From Aquimonas voraii (GTDB lineage: Bacteria; Pseudomonadota; Gammaproteobacteria; Xanthomonadales; Xanthomonadaceae): 64,000 nt of DNA. The DNA lies in contig NZ_FNAG01000001.1 in NCBI RefSeq assembly GCF_900101825.1, positions 248,001 to 312,000 of the forward strand. The letters are read 5' to 3'. The notes under the pieces are model-generated. The model was given only the letters and a program-made list of their open reading frames with translations, made no database searches and was not told the DNA's origin. The translations under genes were made by a program, and so were the position numbers. Of the stretch, positions 26,322-35,307 are shown one piece after another (within the stretch, counting starts at the first letter, position 1; each line of letters opens with the position of its first letter).

Positions 26322-27260
26322 TCACACCTCGTCCGAGCCCTCGTTGATGCCCTCGAACAGGAAGGTCGAGAGGTAGCGCTCGCCGGTGTCGGGCAGCATC
26401 ACCAGAATCTGCGTGCCGGGCTCGACATCCTTGGCCAGCTCAAGGGCTGCGGCATAGGTCGCGCCCGCCGAGATGCCGACGAAGATGCCTTCCTTGCGGG
26501 CCAGTTCCAGCGAGGTATCGCGGGCGACCACGTCGTCGACTGGGATGTTGCGGTCGAAGATCTGCCGGTTCAGCACCGGCGGGATGAAGTCCGGCGTCCA
26601 CCCCTGGATCTTGTGCGGCTTCCACTCGTTGCCGGCGAGCAGCGCAGCGCCCGCGGGCTCCGTGGTGCAGATCTTGATGTCCGGCCGCGCCAGCTTGAGG
26701 ATCTCGCCGGCGCCGGTCATGGTGCCGCCGGTGCCGTAGCCGGTGACGTACCAGTCGAGGCGCTTGCCGGCGAAATCGGAGAGGATCTCCGGCCCCGTGG
26801 TGTTGCGGTGGAAGGCCGGGTTGGCGGGGTTCTCGAACTGCCGCGCGAGGAAGCCGCCGACGCGCTCGGCGTACTCCTTGGCCGCGCGCACCATGCCGCT
26901 GGCGCGTTCGGCGGCAGGCGTCAGCACCACCTTGGCGCCGAGTGCACGCATCAGCTTGCGTCGCTCGATCGAGAAGGTTTCGACCATGAAGGCGACGAAG
27001 GGATAGCCGCGCGCCGCGCAGACCATGGCGAGCGCGATGCCGGTATTGCCGGAAGTCGCCTCCACCACGGTCTGGCCGGGCTTCAGCAGGCCCTTCTGCT
27101 CGGCGTCCAGAATGATCGCCAGCGCCAGGCGGTCCTTGACCGAAGCCATCGGGTTGAAGGCCTCGATCTTGACGAATAGATCGACGTTCTCGGGCTTGTA
27201 GCGGTTGATGCGGACGATCGGGGTGCGGCCGATGGTGTCGAGGATGCTGTTGTAGATCAT
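26322..27260 (-). CDS. cysK: cysteine synthase A (O-acetylserine sulfhydrylase)
   Basis: A 312-residue PLP enzyme making cysteine from O-acetylserine and sulfide. K42 in NPMASVKDR is the PLP lysine. TSGNTG (69-74) binds the substrate carboxylate. GTGGTMTGAGE holds the cofactor phosphate. The C-terminal SAGATYAAALELAK and LPDTGERYLST are typical of CysK; CysM is possible but less likely from these segments. The last residues (EGINEGSDEV) extend slightly beyond the core. It is monocistronic, divergent across a 225-base gap from the nuclease terminator. Confidence 0.93.
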   Translation of the reverse strand: MIYNSILDTIGRTPIVRINRYKPENVDLFVKIEAFNPMASVKDRLALAIILDAEQKGLLKPGQTVVEATSGNTGIALAMVCAARGYPFVAFMVETFSIERRKLMRALGAKVVLTPAAERASGMVRAAKEYAERVGGFLARQFENPANPAFHRNTTGPEILSDFAGKRLDWYVTGYGTGGTMTGAGEILKLARPDIKICTTEPAGAALLAGNEWKPHKIQGWTPDFIPPVLNRQIFDRNIPVDDVVARDTSLELARKEGIFVGISAGATYAAALELAKDVEPGTQILVMLPDTGERYLSTFLFEGINEGSDEV

Positions 27261-27429
27261 GGCGGGGCCTTGGTTTGCAGTCGGGCGATTGCACGCGCTG
27301 CGGCAGGGGCGGGCCAGTGTTGCCCTCGCCTATAGTCCGGCGCGTCATGTCGAGTGGCCGCGCAGGCCCGGCCTGGCGCCCCCTGGTTCAGCCGAGTCGA
27401 GCACCGACTGTCTGTCTCGCGGGGCCTCA

Positions 27430-27466
27430 AACGCAGACGCCCGCCAAGGTGGCGGGCGTCTGCGTT
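27430..27466 (-). terminator. strong intrinsic terminator of the secreted nuclease gene
   Basis: A perfect 16-bp stem (AACGCAGACGCCCGCC with its complement) and five-base loop, 20 bases downstream of the nuclease stop codon. On the minus strand the stem ends in GTTTG, a minimal T-tract. It is a very stable hairpin that could also act toward the plus strand. Confidence 0.8.
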
Positions 27467-27485
27467 GCACTTCGAGTTCGGCCAA

Positions 27486-30400
27486 TCAGTCGATGGTTTC
27501 GAAGCCGTTGGCGAAGATCGCATCCGGCAGCGGCGGGCTGACGAAGATCACGAAGCCATCGTGGTCCGAGCTGCCGGTGGGCACCCAGGGCTGCGGCGGA
27601 TTCGCGATCGGGCCCTGCGGGCAGAGGTTGAGGTCGCGGTTGGTGAAGTTGCACACCCGGAAGCGCTGCGCCGAGGCGTCGACGTTGGCGCGGCCATAGG
27701 CCATGCCGGTCACGAACGGCGATGCGACGCTGTTGAACAGGCCGTGGTCGAGCACCTGGTTGGTCGCCACGTCGCGCCCCGTGCTGCCCTGGATGGCGCC
27801 GAAGTTCTCGGTGAACTTGTACGAGTAGCGCTCCGCGGGATCGATCACGTCCACCGCGTTCACCAGCGCCGGGCTGACGATGTTGGAACCGCCATCGAGC
27901 TCGCAGTTGGTGACCGCATTGGCGGGGGCGCAGGTGTTCTCTTCGTTGCTGTAGGTGCCGGCGATCAGGCCGACCACGTCGACATAGCCGTCGGTGAACT
28001 GGTAGGCATTGTGGTCGCCGATGACGAACAGCGGCACCTCGGCGGTGGCCGCGTCGGTCTGCAGTTCCTGCACCAGGTTGGCAATCGAGACGGCCTGCAG
28101 GAAGCGCTTGGCGCGAACGCGCTCGCCATCGGGGTCGCTCACGTCCACGCCACCGCGCGAGCGGGTGTGGTTGTTGATCACCTGGAAGTCGAACGGACGG
28201 CCGTTGCCGGTGAACGTCGCCTGCAGCAGCAGGGGCGGACGATCGTGCAGGATCGCCGTGGGGCTGCCGCTGGGGTCATTCCAGGTTTCGGTGGCCGCCA
28301 GCTGGGTCACCACCGCATTGGTGATGCGCGCGGTGTTGACCAGGTAGCCGACATCGATGCCGCCGACGTCGTTGCCCTCGACCAGATAGGCCTCATACGT
28401 CGGGCCGCCGTCGTCAACGATCTGGGCGGCCAGCTCTTGCAGGATGGCCAGATTCTCGACTTCCTGCAGGCCGACCACATCCGGGCTGCGCAGCACCTCG
28501 CGGATGTAGGCGCTGACCTGGCCCAGCTGGTGTTCGACACGGGCGGTGTTGGTTTCGAGGGCGGTGGTGGCCGCGCAATTGCTCGGGCTGTTGGCCAGGG
28601 CGTCGCAGAAGCGGAAGGCATTGAAGCTGCCGATCGTGAGTTCGCCTGTGGCCGGGGCGGGAACGGGGCGCACGACTTCATTGGTACCTTCCACCACGGT
28701 CAGGCTGCTGGGCCAGAACTCGTAGTCGCCGAAGTCGAAACCGATCACGCCGATGGCGGAGAACCGCGTGCCGCCAGCCAGCTCGGTATCGAGCAGGCCG
28801 GGAATCAGGAAGTCGGCGTCCATCTCGAGAATTTCCGGGTTGCCGTCCCACACGCCCGCTGCGGCATTGGCAGGCGTCAGCGTCGAGCCGAAGCGAGCGC
28901 CCTTTTCGCGCAAGCCGCGCTCGCCGTAAGGCGAAATCCAGACCTCGGCGTACTGCTGGCCGGCGCCGCTGAAGCGCTGATTGGCGACGGTCACCGCCGC
29001 ATTGTCCATGCGCACGCGCATGCCCTCGAAGCACTCGAAGTTGCCCAGCGCGCCGCAGCTCAGCGCGTCCGGGTCCTTGGACGGAATCGCCTGGCCCAGG
29101 GCGCGTGCGGCATTGCCGAAAAACACCGTGGGCGGAAGCTCGTTGCCTGAGCTCTGGACAAGGATGCTGTTGGCGCCATCGCGGGTGCTGGCCACGACGA
29201 TCTGGGTCAGGCTGAAGAATTCGGCCGCCTGCCCAATCACTTCGACCGCGTCGCCCACGGCAAGCAGCTCGCCCGCATCGTTGCGCGGCGCACCCGCGGT
29301 GAAGACATAGATGCCGTTCGAGGTCAGCGGGTTCTGGTCATCGCGTGCGTCCGGCGTCTGCATGGTGAAGCCGGAGGCGCCGATGGCGGTGACCACGTTG
29401 TTCTGGCTGCGAACCGGATCGCCAGCCACGTTCGCCGAGGGGTTGCACACGGCGACGAAGGGCGAGCAGACGCCGCTGCCCTGGATGTTGAAGATCTCGG
29501 TGAAGGGCAGGTCGTCGTCGAGGATGACACCCTCGGCCTGCGAGGTGCCCAGGGTCACCGCCATGCTGGACGTGGCGATCGTGACCCGATAGGCCTCGTT
29601 CGATTCGTCGGTGCGGTCGCCGATGATCTGGACCGGAACGTCGACGCTGGTCTGGCCGGCGGCGATGCTGAACGGCGCCGAGGCCAGGGCCACGTAGTCC
29701 TGGCCTGCTGTGGCACTGATATCCGAGGTGGTGGCGGTGAACTCGACGGCCTCCGCCAGCGGCGCGCTCAAGCTGACCGTGAAGTTCTGGTTCGTGGTGC
29801 CCGAAGCGCCTTCGCCGATGTCGGCAGGCGCGACGATGTTCAGGGTCGCGGTCGAGGCATCGTCGTTGCGGATCGTGCCGATGGCTTCGGCGTCGCCCAA
29901 GGTGGCCCCGACGGGATTGCTGAGCGTGACGCGGAAGGTCTCGTCGGCTTCGTCGACCGTGTCGCCTTGGACGATCACGTTGACCGTGATGCTGCTCTGG
30001 CCTTCGGCGATCGTGACGCCGGTTTCGATGCGCGGCGAGTAATCGTTACCCCCCGGCAGGGCCTGGGCGGTGATGTCGCTGGTGATGAAATCGAACTGCA
30101 CGCCGCCCGCCGGCGCCGGCGCGCTGAGGCTGACGGTGAATTCGAAGTTGACCGGGCCTGCGTTGCCCTCGAACTGGCTGACGTCGGCGACGCTGAGTTC
30201 GGGCGTGGCGGACGGACACTCGACGCTGTGACTTCCGAGCCCAGTGAACGTGTCGGTAGCGAAGCCGTCCCACTCGTTCGAGGGCTCGAAAGCGTCGGAG
30301 GAATCGGTATCGCCGGCGCACACGGTGCCTTTGCGCCGCAGCGTCCGGTCGGCGGTAAATGTGTCTCCGGATCCCCAGCCAGTGCCAGGATCAAAGCCGA

Positions 30401-30800
30401 CTTGGCCAAACGCATCAACGAGCACGCCGCCGGTCTTGAAAAGCAGAACGGCGTCATCGCCGTTGAAGCCTGTCGCGGTCGAGTTCTGGAGATCGGCGAG
30501 ATCGCGCAACGCTTGCGCAGCGGAGGTGTTGACGATGACGAAAACGTCGCCGGAGGCGAGCGATCCGGACAAGTTCACCGCATTGCCGAGCGTGGTGCTT
30601 CCGTTCGTCGCAAGTCGAATCGAGTACCCCGACAGGTCGACGCTTGCGCCGGTCCCGTTGTAGATCTCGATCGCCTTGTTGTTGCTCGTGCCCTCGACGT
30701 ACTCGCTTATGATCAAGTCCGTCGGCTGCGCGGAAGCCCAGCTGGCCCCCGCAAGCCCCAGCGCCAGCAGCGCCGCTTGTACCGCCCTCAAACCCTTCAT
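27486..30800 (-). CDS. large secreted ExeM/NucH-type nuclease with lamin-tail and Calx-beta domains
   Basis: A 1104-residue exported protein. Signal peptide about 1-24. A lamin-tail domain follows (about 25-190; LIISEYVEGTSNNKAIEIYN). Two Calx-beta repeats (about 200-430) have Ca-binding-type acidic ends (TVDEADETFRVTLSN, DRTDESNEAYRVTIA). A linker region leads to a C-terminal endonuclease/exonuclease/phosphatase domain (about 700-1085). Catalytic-site sequences there are GLQEVEN, NNHTRSRGG, GDHNAYQF (usually GDFNAY), LDHGLFN and SSDHDGF. The architecture matches extracellular DNases such as ExeM, which degrade environmental or biofilm DNA. It ends with DAIFANGFETID, a short tail discussed as a possible sorting signal. 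It is transcribed alone with a strong terminator. Confidence 0.9.
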   Translation of the reverse strand: MKGLRAVQAALLALGLAGASWASAQPTDLIISEYVEGTSNNKAIEIYNGTGASVDLSGYSIRLATNGSTTLGNAVNLSGSLASGDVFVIVNTSAAQALRDLADLQNSTATGFNGDDAVLLFKTGGVLVDAFGQVGFDPGTGWGSGDTFTADRTLRRKGTVCAGDTDSSDAFEPSNEWDGFATDTFTGLGSHSVECPSATPELSVADVSQFEGNAGPVNFEFTVSLSAPAPAGGVQFDFITSDITAQALPGGNDYSPRIETGVTIAEGQSSITVNVIVQGDTVDEADETFRVTLSNPVGATLGDAEAIGTIRNDDASTATLNIVAPADIGEGASGTTNQNFTVSLSAPLAEAVEFTATTSDISATAGQDYVALASAPFSIAAGQTSVDVPVQIIGDRTDESNEAYRVTIATSSMAVTLGTSQAEGVILDDDLPFTEIFNIQGSGVCSPFVAVCNPSANVAGDPVRSQNNVVTAIGASGFTMQTPDARDDQNPLTSNGIYVFTAGAPRNDAGELLAVGDAVEVIGQAAEFFSLTQIVVASTRDGANSILVQSSGNELPPTVFFGNAARALGQAIPSKDPDALSCGALGNFECFEGMRVRMDNAAVTVANQRFSGAGQQYAEVWISPYGERGLREKGARFGSTLTPANAAAGVWDGNPEILEMDADFLIPGLLDTELAGGTRFSAIGVIGFDFGDYEFWPSSLTVVEGTNEVVRPVPAPATGELTIGSFNAFRFCDALANSPSNCAATTALETNTARVEHQLGQVSAYIREVLRSPDVVGLQEVENLAILQELAAQIVDDGGPTYEAYLVEGNDVGGIDVGYLVNTARITNAVVTQLAATETWNDPSGSPTAILHDRPPLLLQATFTGNGRPFDFQVINNHTRSRGGVDVSDPDGERVRAKRFLQAVSIANLVQELQTDAATAEVPLFVIGDHNAYQFTDGYVDVVGLIAGTYSNEENTCAPANAVTNCELDGGSNIVSPALVNAVDVIDPAERYSYKFTENFGAIQGSTGRDVATNQVLDHGLFNSVASPFVTGMAYGRANVDASAQRFRVCNFTNRDLNLCPQGPIANPPQPWVPTGSSDHDGFVIFVSPPLPDAIFANGFETID

Positions 30801-31073
30801 GCCGCAACCCCGCGAACGATGGAAAACCGCCGGAGTGTAGCGGCCGGGGCTTACAGATTCATTTCAGGTTTAGCTGGGGTGTCACAAAAGCGGCTTTGCC
30901 GTGATGGGGTTCACGCTTTGGCGTCGGTCGGTCGACGTTCGGCGGCGGGAAGAGTGCGGTCGAGGGGCCAAGCGGCGAAGTCGTCCACGTGCATCGGCGC
31001 GATTGGCGGTGACCCATCCGGCAGCTTGCGTTGTCCAGCTGCGCATGCAAGGCCACTCACAGGCGCTCCTCGA

Positions 31074-31805
31074 TCAACGCAGCTCGATCAGTCGAAGCTC
31101 GTAGGCGTCCTCACCATCCTCGCGCTGCAGCACCCGCAGCGGTGCGGGCGGTAGGCTGGGGTCGATCCACAGGGTGATCTCGCGGTCCTTGTCGGTGCGG
31201 CGGTGGTGCAGGGCGATGGCTTCGCGTTCGCCCATCGGTACGCGCACGGATTCGCTGCCGCGCACGCGGTACTCGACTGCACTGCTGTTGCCGCGGTTGA
31301 CCATGTCCAGGCGGATGACGCCAGCGGCCCCCGCGCGCAGACGCTGGGCCAGTGCCAGGTTCAGCAGCTGCGGGTTCACCGTGTCCGCGCCCAGTGGGGC
31401 CGGGCCGCGGTGCTCGGGCTTGGCATCACCGTTCCAGCGGACTTCCTTCGCGCCCCAGTCGAACTCGGTGCCGATACTGCGACGGCGCAGGCTGATGCCG
31501 CCCTCGGCGCGCGCCGACAGCGGTTTCAGCCTGCCATCCGGCAGGGCTTCGAAGTCGGTGCTTTCGCGCATCTCGAAGCCGGACAGCCGGGCCATGCCCG
31601 AGGTGCCGCGCACATCGCTGCTGAAGCGCCAGCGTGCATCCTCAATGTGTTCGAGGCGCATCACCGCCTCGCCCTGGGATTTGCCGTCGCGCAGCACTTC
31701 ATAGCGCGCGGTGAAGGGCTGCAGCGTGCTGGCCTGGGCGTGGCCGCTGGGGGCAGCAAGCGCCAGCGCCGCCATCGCGGCATAGCGGAACAGTCTCAGG
31801 CGCAT
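31074..31805 (-). CDS. DUF3108 periplasmic protein
   Basis: A 243-residue protein with a signal peptide (about 1-25, YAAMAALALAAPSGHA). The mature part is a predicted beta-rich fold typical of DUF3108 (FTARYEVLRDGKSQGEAVMRLE; VRVPMGEREAIALHHRR; ITLWIDPSLPPAPLRVLQREDG). The function of the family is unknown; its members resemble lipoprotein-carrier-like beta barrels. The start overlaps the purN stop by ten bases, so it is the third gene of purM-purN-DUF3108, an association seen in related gammaproteobacteria. Confidence 0.85.
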   Translation of the reverse strand: MRLRLFRYAAMAALALAAPSGHAQASTLQPFTARYEVLRDGKSQGEAVMRLEHIEDARWRFSSDVRGTSGMARLSGFEMRESTDFEALPDGRLKPLSARAEGGISLRRRSIGTEFDWGAKEVRWNGDAKPEHRGPAPLGADTVNPQLLNLALAQRLRAGAAGVIRLDMVNRGNSSAVEYRVRGSESVRVPMGEREAIALHHRRTDKDREITLWIDPSLPPAPLRVLQREDGEDAYELRLIELR

Positions 31806-32443
31806 GCGTAGACCTCGCTGTCGCTCAGTTCGAATCGGGAGTCGAGGAAGCGGATCGCATCGCCGTGGCGAACGCGGCCCGAAGCCAGCGCGCGCATGGT
31901 CGCCAGCAGCAGCGGGCGTTCAACCTGGCGCACGCGCGCTTCCAGCGTGCGCTCGTCATCGCCGGCGTGCACCGGAACCCGCGCCTGCGCGATCACCGGC
32001 CCGCCATCGAGCTCGGCGGTGACCCAATGCACGCTGGCGCCATGTACGGCATCGCCGGCGTCGAGACACTGCCGATGCGTGTGCAGGCCGCGGAACTTGG
32101 GCAGAAGGGACGGGTGCAGGTTGATCATCCGACGCTCGAATCGCTGCGCCACTTCGGCGCTGATGATGCGCATGTATCCCGCGCACACGATGAGTTCGGG
32201 CTGAACCTGCTCGACCCGCGCGAACAGCGCGCGGTCATGCTCGATGCGCGAATCAAAGCCTTTGGGGCTGAGCGCGCAGACCGGCATGCCGGCGGCCAGG
32301 GCGCGTTCGACCGCGCGTGCGCCGGGCTTGTCGGAGAACAGGCCAACGAAGTCGACGTCGAGCTGTCCCGCGTCGCGGGCCTCGATCATCGCCTGCAGGG
32401 TGCTGCCCTCGCCCGAGGCCAGCACGGCCACGCGCAGGGCCAT
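31796..32443 (-). CDS. purN: phosphoribosylglycinamide formyltransferase 1
   Basis: A 215-residue enzyme of purine synthesis that formylates GAR using 10-formyl-tetrahydrofolate. Catalytic residues are N108 and H110 in MINLHPSLLPKF, and D146 in ELDGGPVIAQ. The N-terminal ASGEGSTLQAMIEA binds the substrate phosphate. The length is normal for the family. It lies four bases after purM and overlaps the DUF3108 start, indicating one transcript from the purM promoter. Confidence 0.96.
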   Translation of the reverse strand: MALRVAVLASGEGSTLQAMIEARDAGQLDVDFVGLFSDKPGARAVERALAAGMPVCALSPKGFDSRIEHDRALFARVEQVQPELIVCAGYMRIISAEVAQRFERRMINLHPSLLPKFRGLHTHRQCLDAGDAVHGASVHWVTAELDGGPVIAQARVPVHAGDDERTLEARVRQVERPLLLATMRALASGRVRHGDAIRFLDSRFELSDSEVYACA

Positions 32444-32447
32444 CGGC

Positions 32448-33506
32448 TTAGACGATGGTGACGCGGTGTTCGCCGCTGGCGGCCACCACTTCGCCGATGC
32501 GCCAGTGCTTCAGGCCGAGGCGGTCGAGATCGGCTTCGATGGCCCCGGCGGCGGCAGGGTCGACCAGCAGGGTGTAGCCGATGCCGCAGTTGAAGGTGCG
32601 CCACATCTCGCGCTGGGGCACGGCACCTTCGCGCTGCAGCCAGTCAAACAGAGCGGGAAGCCGCCAGCTGCTGCTGTCGATGTGCAGGCCCAGGCCCTCG
32701 GGCACCACGCGGATGATGTTCTCTTCGAGGCCGCCGCCGGTGATGTGGGCCATGGCGTGGATGGACTCCGGGCGCGCGCCGGGGTTGTGCTTGCCAAGCA
32801 GCTCCAGCACCGGCTTCACGTAGATCTCGGTCGGCGCCATCAGCGCGTCGACCAGCTTCACGCCGCCCAGGTCCATCTCGAACGGCCGGCCGGCGCGATC
32901 GACGATGCGGCGGATCAGCGAGTAGCCGTTCGAGTGCGCGCCGCTCGACGCGATACCGAGGATGAGGTCGCCGGCCTTGACCGCCGCGCCGTCCAGCAGG
33001 GCCGACTTCTCCACCGCGCCGACGCAGAAGCCGGCAAGGTCGTATTCGCCGGGCGGGTACATGTCTGGCATCTCGGCGGTCTCGCCGCCGATCAGCGCGC
33101 AGCCCGCGAGCTCGCAGCCGCGGGCGATGCCGCCGACCACACTGACCGTGGTGTCGACGTCGAGCTTGCCCGTGGCGAAGTAGTCGAGGAAGAAGAGCGA
33201 TTCCGCCCCCTGCACCAGGACATCGTTGACGCACATGCCGACCAGGTCGATGCCGATGGTGTCGTGGCGGTTCAGCTGTTGGGCCAGCTTGAGCTTGGTG
33301 CCGACGCCATCGGTGCCCGACACCAGCACCGGCTCGCGGTACTTGCCGGACAGGTTGAACAGCGCGCCGAAGCCGCCCAGGCCACCCATCACTTCCGGCC
33401 GGAAGGTGCGCTTGACCAGCGGCTTGATGCGTTCGACAACGGTGTTGCCGGCGTCGATGTCGACGCCCGCATCGCGGTAGGTGAGGGGCTGCTGCGGGGT
33501 GCTCAC
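32448..33506 (-). CDS. purM: phosphoribosylformylglycinamidine cyclo-ligase (AIR synthetase)
   Basis: A 352-residue ATP-dependent enzyme that closes the imidazole ring (FGAM to AIR). Family landmarks are [12 protein letters not shown] at the start, [56 protein letters not shown] and [12 protein letters not shown] longer frame exists to 33605, but the canonical N-terminus begins at GTG 33506, with AGGA six to seven bases upstream. It is first in the purM-purN-DUF3108 operon and divergent from the DUF2066 gene, the arrangement found in many gammaproteobacteria. Confidence 0.96.
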   Translation of the reverse strand: MSTPQQPLTYRDAGVDIDAGNTVVERIKPLVKRTFRPEVMGGLGGFGALFNLSGKYREPVLVSGTDGVGTKLKLAQQLNRHDTIGIDLVGMCVNDVLVQGAESLFFLDYFATGKLDVDTTVSVVGGIARGCELAGCALIGGETAEMPDMYPPGEYDLAGFCVGAVEKSALLDGAAVKAGDLILGIASSGAHSNGYSLIRRIVDRAGRPFEMDLGGVKLVDALMAPTEIYVKPVLELLGKHNPGARPESIHAMAHITGGGLEENIIRVVPEGLGLHIDSSSWRLPALFDWLQREGAVPQREMWRTFNCGIGYTLLVDPAAAGAIEADLDRLGLKHWRIGEVVAASGEHRVTIV

Positions 33507-33638
33507 AAGGATGTCCTGGGCCGGCAGGAAAGCCGCGCATGATAGCAGCCGCCTCCGATCGGCCGGCCGCTGCGGGGCGTGATGCGGCCCTCGGTTACCA
33601 TGCACGCCTGTTCATTCGACGACTTCCGGGGCCTTTCC

Positions 33639-34730
33639 GTGCGCCTGTCCGTGCCGTTCCGTCCCTCGCTTCGCCTGCCCAAGATCCTGTCCATGCTCTG
33701 CCTGTGGGTGATGGGTGCCTCGCTGGCGCTGGCCCAGACCCTTGATCCGGCGGCCCTTTACGAGGGCGAAGCGGCCGTGCCCGACCAGTCCGAGGAAGCC
33801 CGCGCGGCGGCCTTGCCGGAGGCCTTGGCGCGGGTGCTGGTCAAGCTCACCGGCAGCGAGGACACCCCGCTGCAGCCGGCCGTGCGCGAGCAGTTGGTCG
33901 GGGCCGCCGGCCTGCTGCAGCACTTCCGCTATCGCAGCGAGGTGGCGGTGGTGAACGGCCTGCCCGAGCAGCGCGCGGTGCTGGTCGCGCGCTTCGACCG
34001 CGCCAAGGTGGATGCCCTGCTGGGCGGGGCCGGCATCGCCTTCTGGCCCGGCCCGCGCCCGCCGCTGATGCTGTGGCTGGGCATCGACGACGGCCGTGGT
34101 CCGCGCCTGGTCAGCGAGGCCCAGGCCCAGGCCGTGGCCGCGCTCAGCAACCGGGCCGCCAACGAGGGCGTGGGCCTGATCTTCCCGCTGCTCGATCTGG
34201 AGGATCAGGCGGCCGTCAGCGCGCAGGCGGTCTGGGACGAGAACGTCGCGGCCCTGGTCGCCGGCAGCGCCCGCTATGCCAGCCAGAGCCTGCTCTCCGG
34301 CCGGCTGGAGCGGGCCGGCAGCGGCTGGCGCGTGAGCTGGCTGGTGATAGACGGTGGCGAGGTGCTGCGGCGCTGGAGCGATGCCGGCGGCGATGCCCAG
34401 GCCCTGCTCGCCAACGGCGCCAGCCAGGCCGTGGCGGCGCTGACCCTGCGCTATGCGGGGCTGGCCGCGCTGGGTGAGCCAGGTCGTTATGCGGTGCGCA
34501 TCCAGGGCATCCAGAGCGGTGCCGACTACGCCCGCGCCCTTGCCTATCTGCGTTCGCTCAGCCTGGTCCGCGGCATCGAAGTGCGCTCGGCCGAGGGCAG
34601 CGTGCTGGTGCTGATGCTCGACCTCGGCGCCGGGGTCGAGGCCCTGCAGCGGCTGGCCAGCTTCGGCCAGGTGCTGCGCCCGCTGGGCAACAGCCCGGGC
34701 GGGGCCGCCGAGTTCCAATTGGAACCCTGA
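33639..34730 (+). CDS. DUF2066 protein, exported
   Basis: About 363 residues from the chosen start. The N-terminus VRLSVPFRPSLRLPKILS followed by MLCLWVMGASLALAQ is a good signal peptide, placing the protein in the periplasm or at the envelope. The body (ALARVLVKLTGSEDTPLQPAVREQLVGAA; VLVARFDRAKVDALLGGAGIAFWPGPRPPLMLWL) is typical of DUF2066, of unknown function. In-frame alternatives are GTG 33579 and ATG 33600. GTG 33639 was preferred for the basic signal-peptide N-region, but the ribosome binding site is weak at all three. It is divergent from purM and followed 13 bases later by the CDP-alcohol transferase gene. Confidence 0.82.
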   Translation: MRLSVPFRPSLRLPKILSMLCLWVMGASLALAQTLDPAALYEGEAAVPDQSEEARAAALPEALARVLVKLTGSEDTPLQPAVREQLVGAAGLLQHFRYRSEVAVVNGLPEQRAVLVARFDRAKVDALLGGAGIAFWPGPRPPLMLWLGIDDGRGPRLVSEAQAQAVAALSNRAANEGVGLIFPLLDLEDQAAVSAQAVWDENVAALVAGSARYASQSLLSGRLERAGSGWRVSWLVIDGGEVLRRWSDAGGDAQALLANGASQAVAALTLRYAGLAALGEPGRYAVRIQGIQSGADYARALAYLRSLSLVRGIEVRSAEGSVLVLMLDLGAGVEALQRLASFGQVLRPLGNSPGGAAEFQLEP

Positions 34731-34743
34731 GCCGATTGATCCC

Positions 34744-35307
34744 ATGACGGCCCTGCGCCATCTGCCGAATGCGCTGACGATCCTGCGCCTGCTGCTGGTG
34801 CCGCCGCTGGCGGTGCTGCTGCTGCGCGGCGAGTACGAAGCGGCGCTGTGGGTGGCGGCCATCGCGGGACTCACCGACGCGCTCGATGGGGCGCTCGCGC
34901 GGATGTTCCGCTGGCAGAGCTGGCTGGGCGGCGTGCTCGACCCGCTGGCCGACAAGCTGCTGGTGGTCACTGGCTACGCCTGCCTGTGGTGGCAGAACGT
35001 CATCCCCGACTGGCTGGCCGCCCTGGTGGCCTTGCGCGATCTGGTGATCGTCGCCGGCGCTACCGTCTGGCACCGTCGCATCGAGCGCCTCACGCCCGCG
35101 CCCAGCCTGCTGGGCAAGCTCACGACTTTCCTGCAGCTGGTGTTCCTGCTGGCGTGCCTGATCCACGTCGGGTCACGCGCCGATTTCGGCTCCGTCCTGC
35201 CGCAGCTTGCAGCGGTGACTGGCCTGGCCACCCTGCTCAGCGGCATCGATTACGTCTGGCGCTACGGCCGCCGCGCCCGCGCCTCGCTTGGAGCTCCGCA
35301 TGACTGA
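34744..35307 (+). CDS. CDP-alcohol phosphatidyltransferase family protein
   Basis: A 187-residue inner-membrane enzyme with about five helices. The family signature D-x2-DG-x2-AR-x8-G-x3-D-x3-D is complete in DALDGALARMFRWQSWLGG followed by VLDPLADK. Such enzymes swap CMP of a CDP-lipid for an alcohol head group, as in phosphatidylglycerophosphate synthase. This shorter branch, next to DUF2066 and an AI-2E permease, resembles YnjF-type paralogues, so the exact alcohol acceptor is unknown. The 3' end overlaps the next start by eight bases. Confidence 0.9.
   Translation: MTALRHLPNALTILRLLLVPPLAVLLLRGEYEAALWVAAIAGLTDALDGALARMFRWQSWLGGVLDPLADKLLVVTGYACLWWQNVIPDWLAALVALRDLVIVAGATVWHRRIERLTPAPSLLGKLTTFLQLVFLLACLIHVGSRADFGSVLPQLAAVTGLATLLSGIDYVWRYGRRARASLGAPHD

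Noticed and set aside
30859-31056. 65-codon minus-strand frame upstream of the nuclease gene
   Set aside because: No motif, no ribosome binding site, Pro/Arg/Thr-biased composition.
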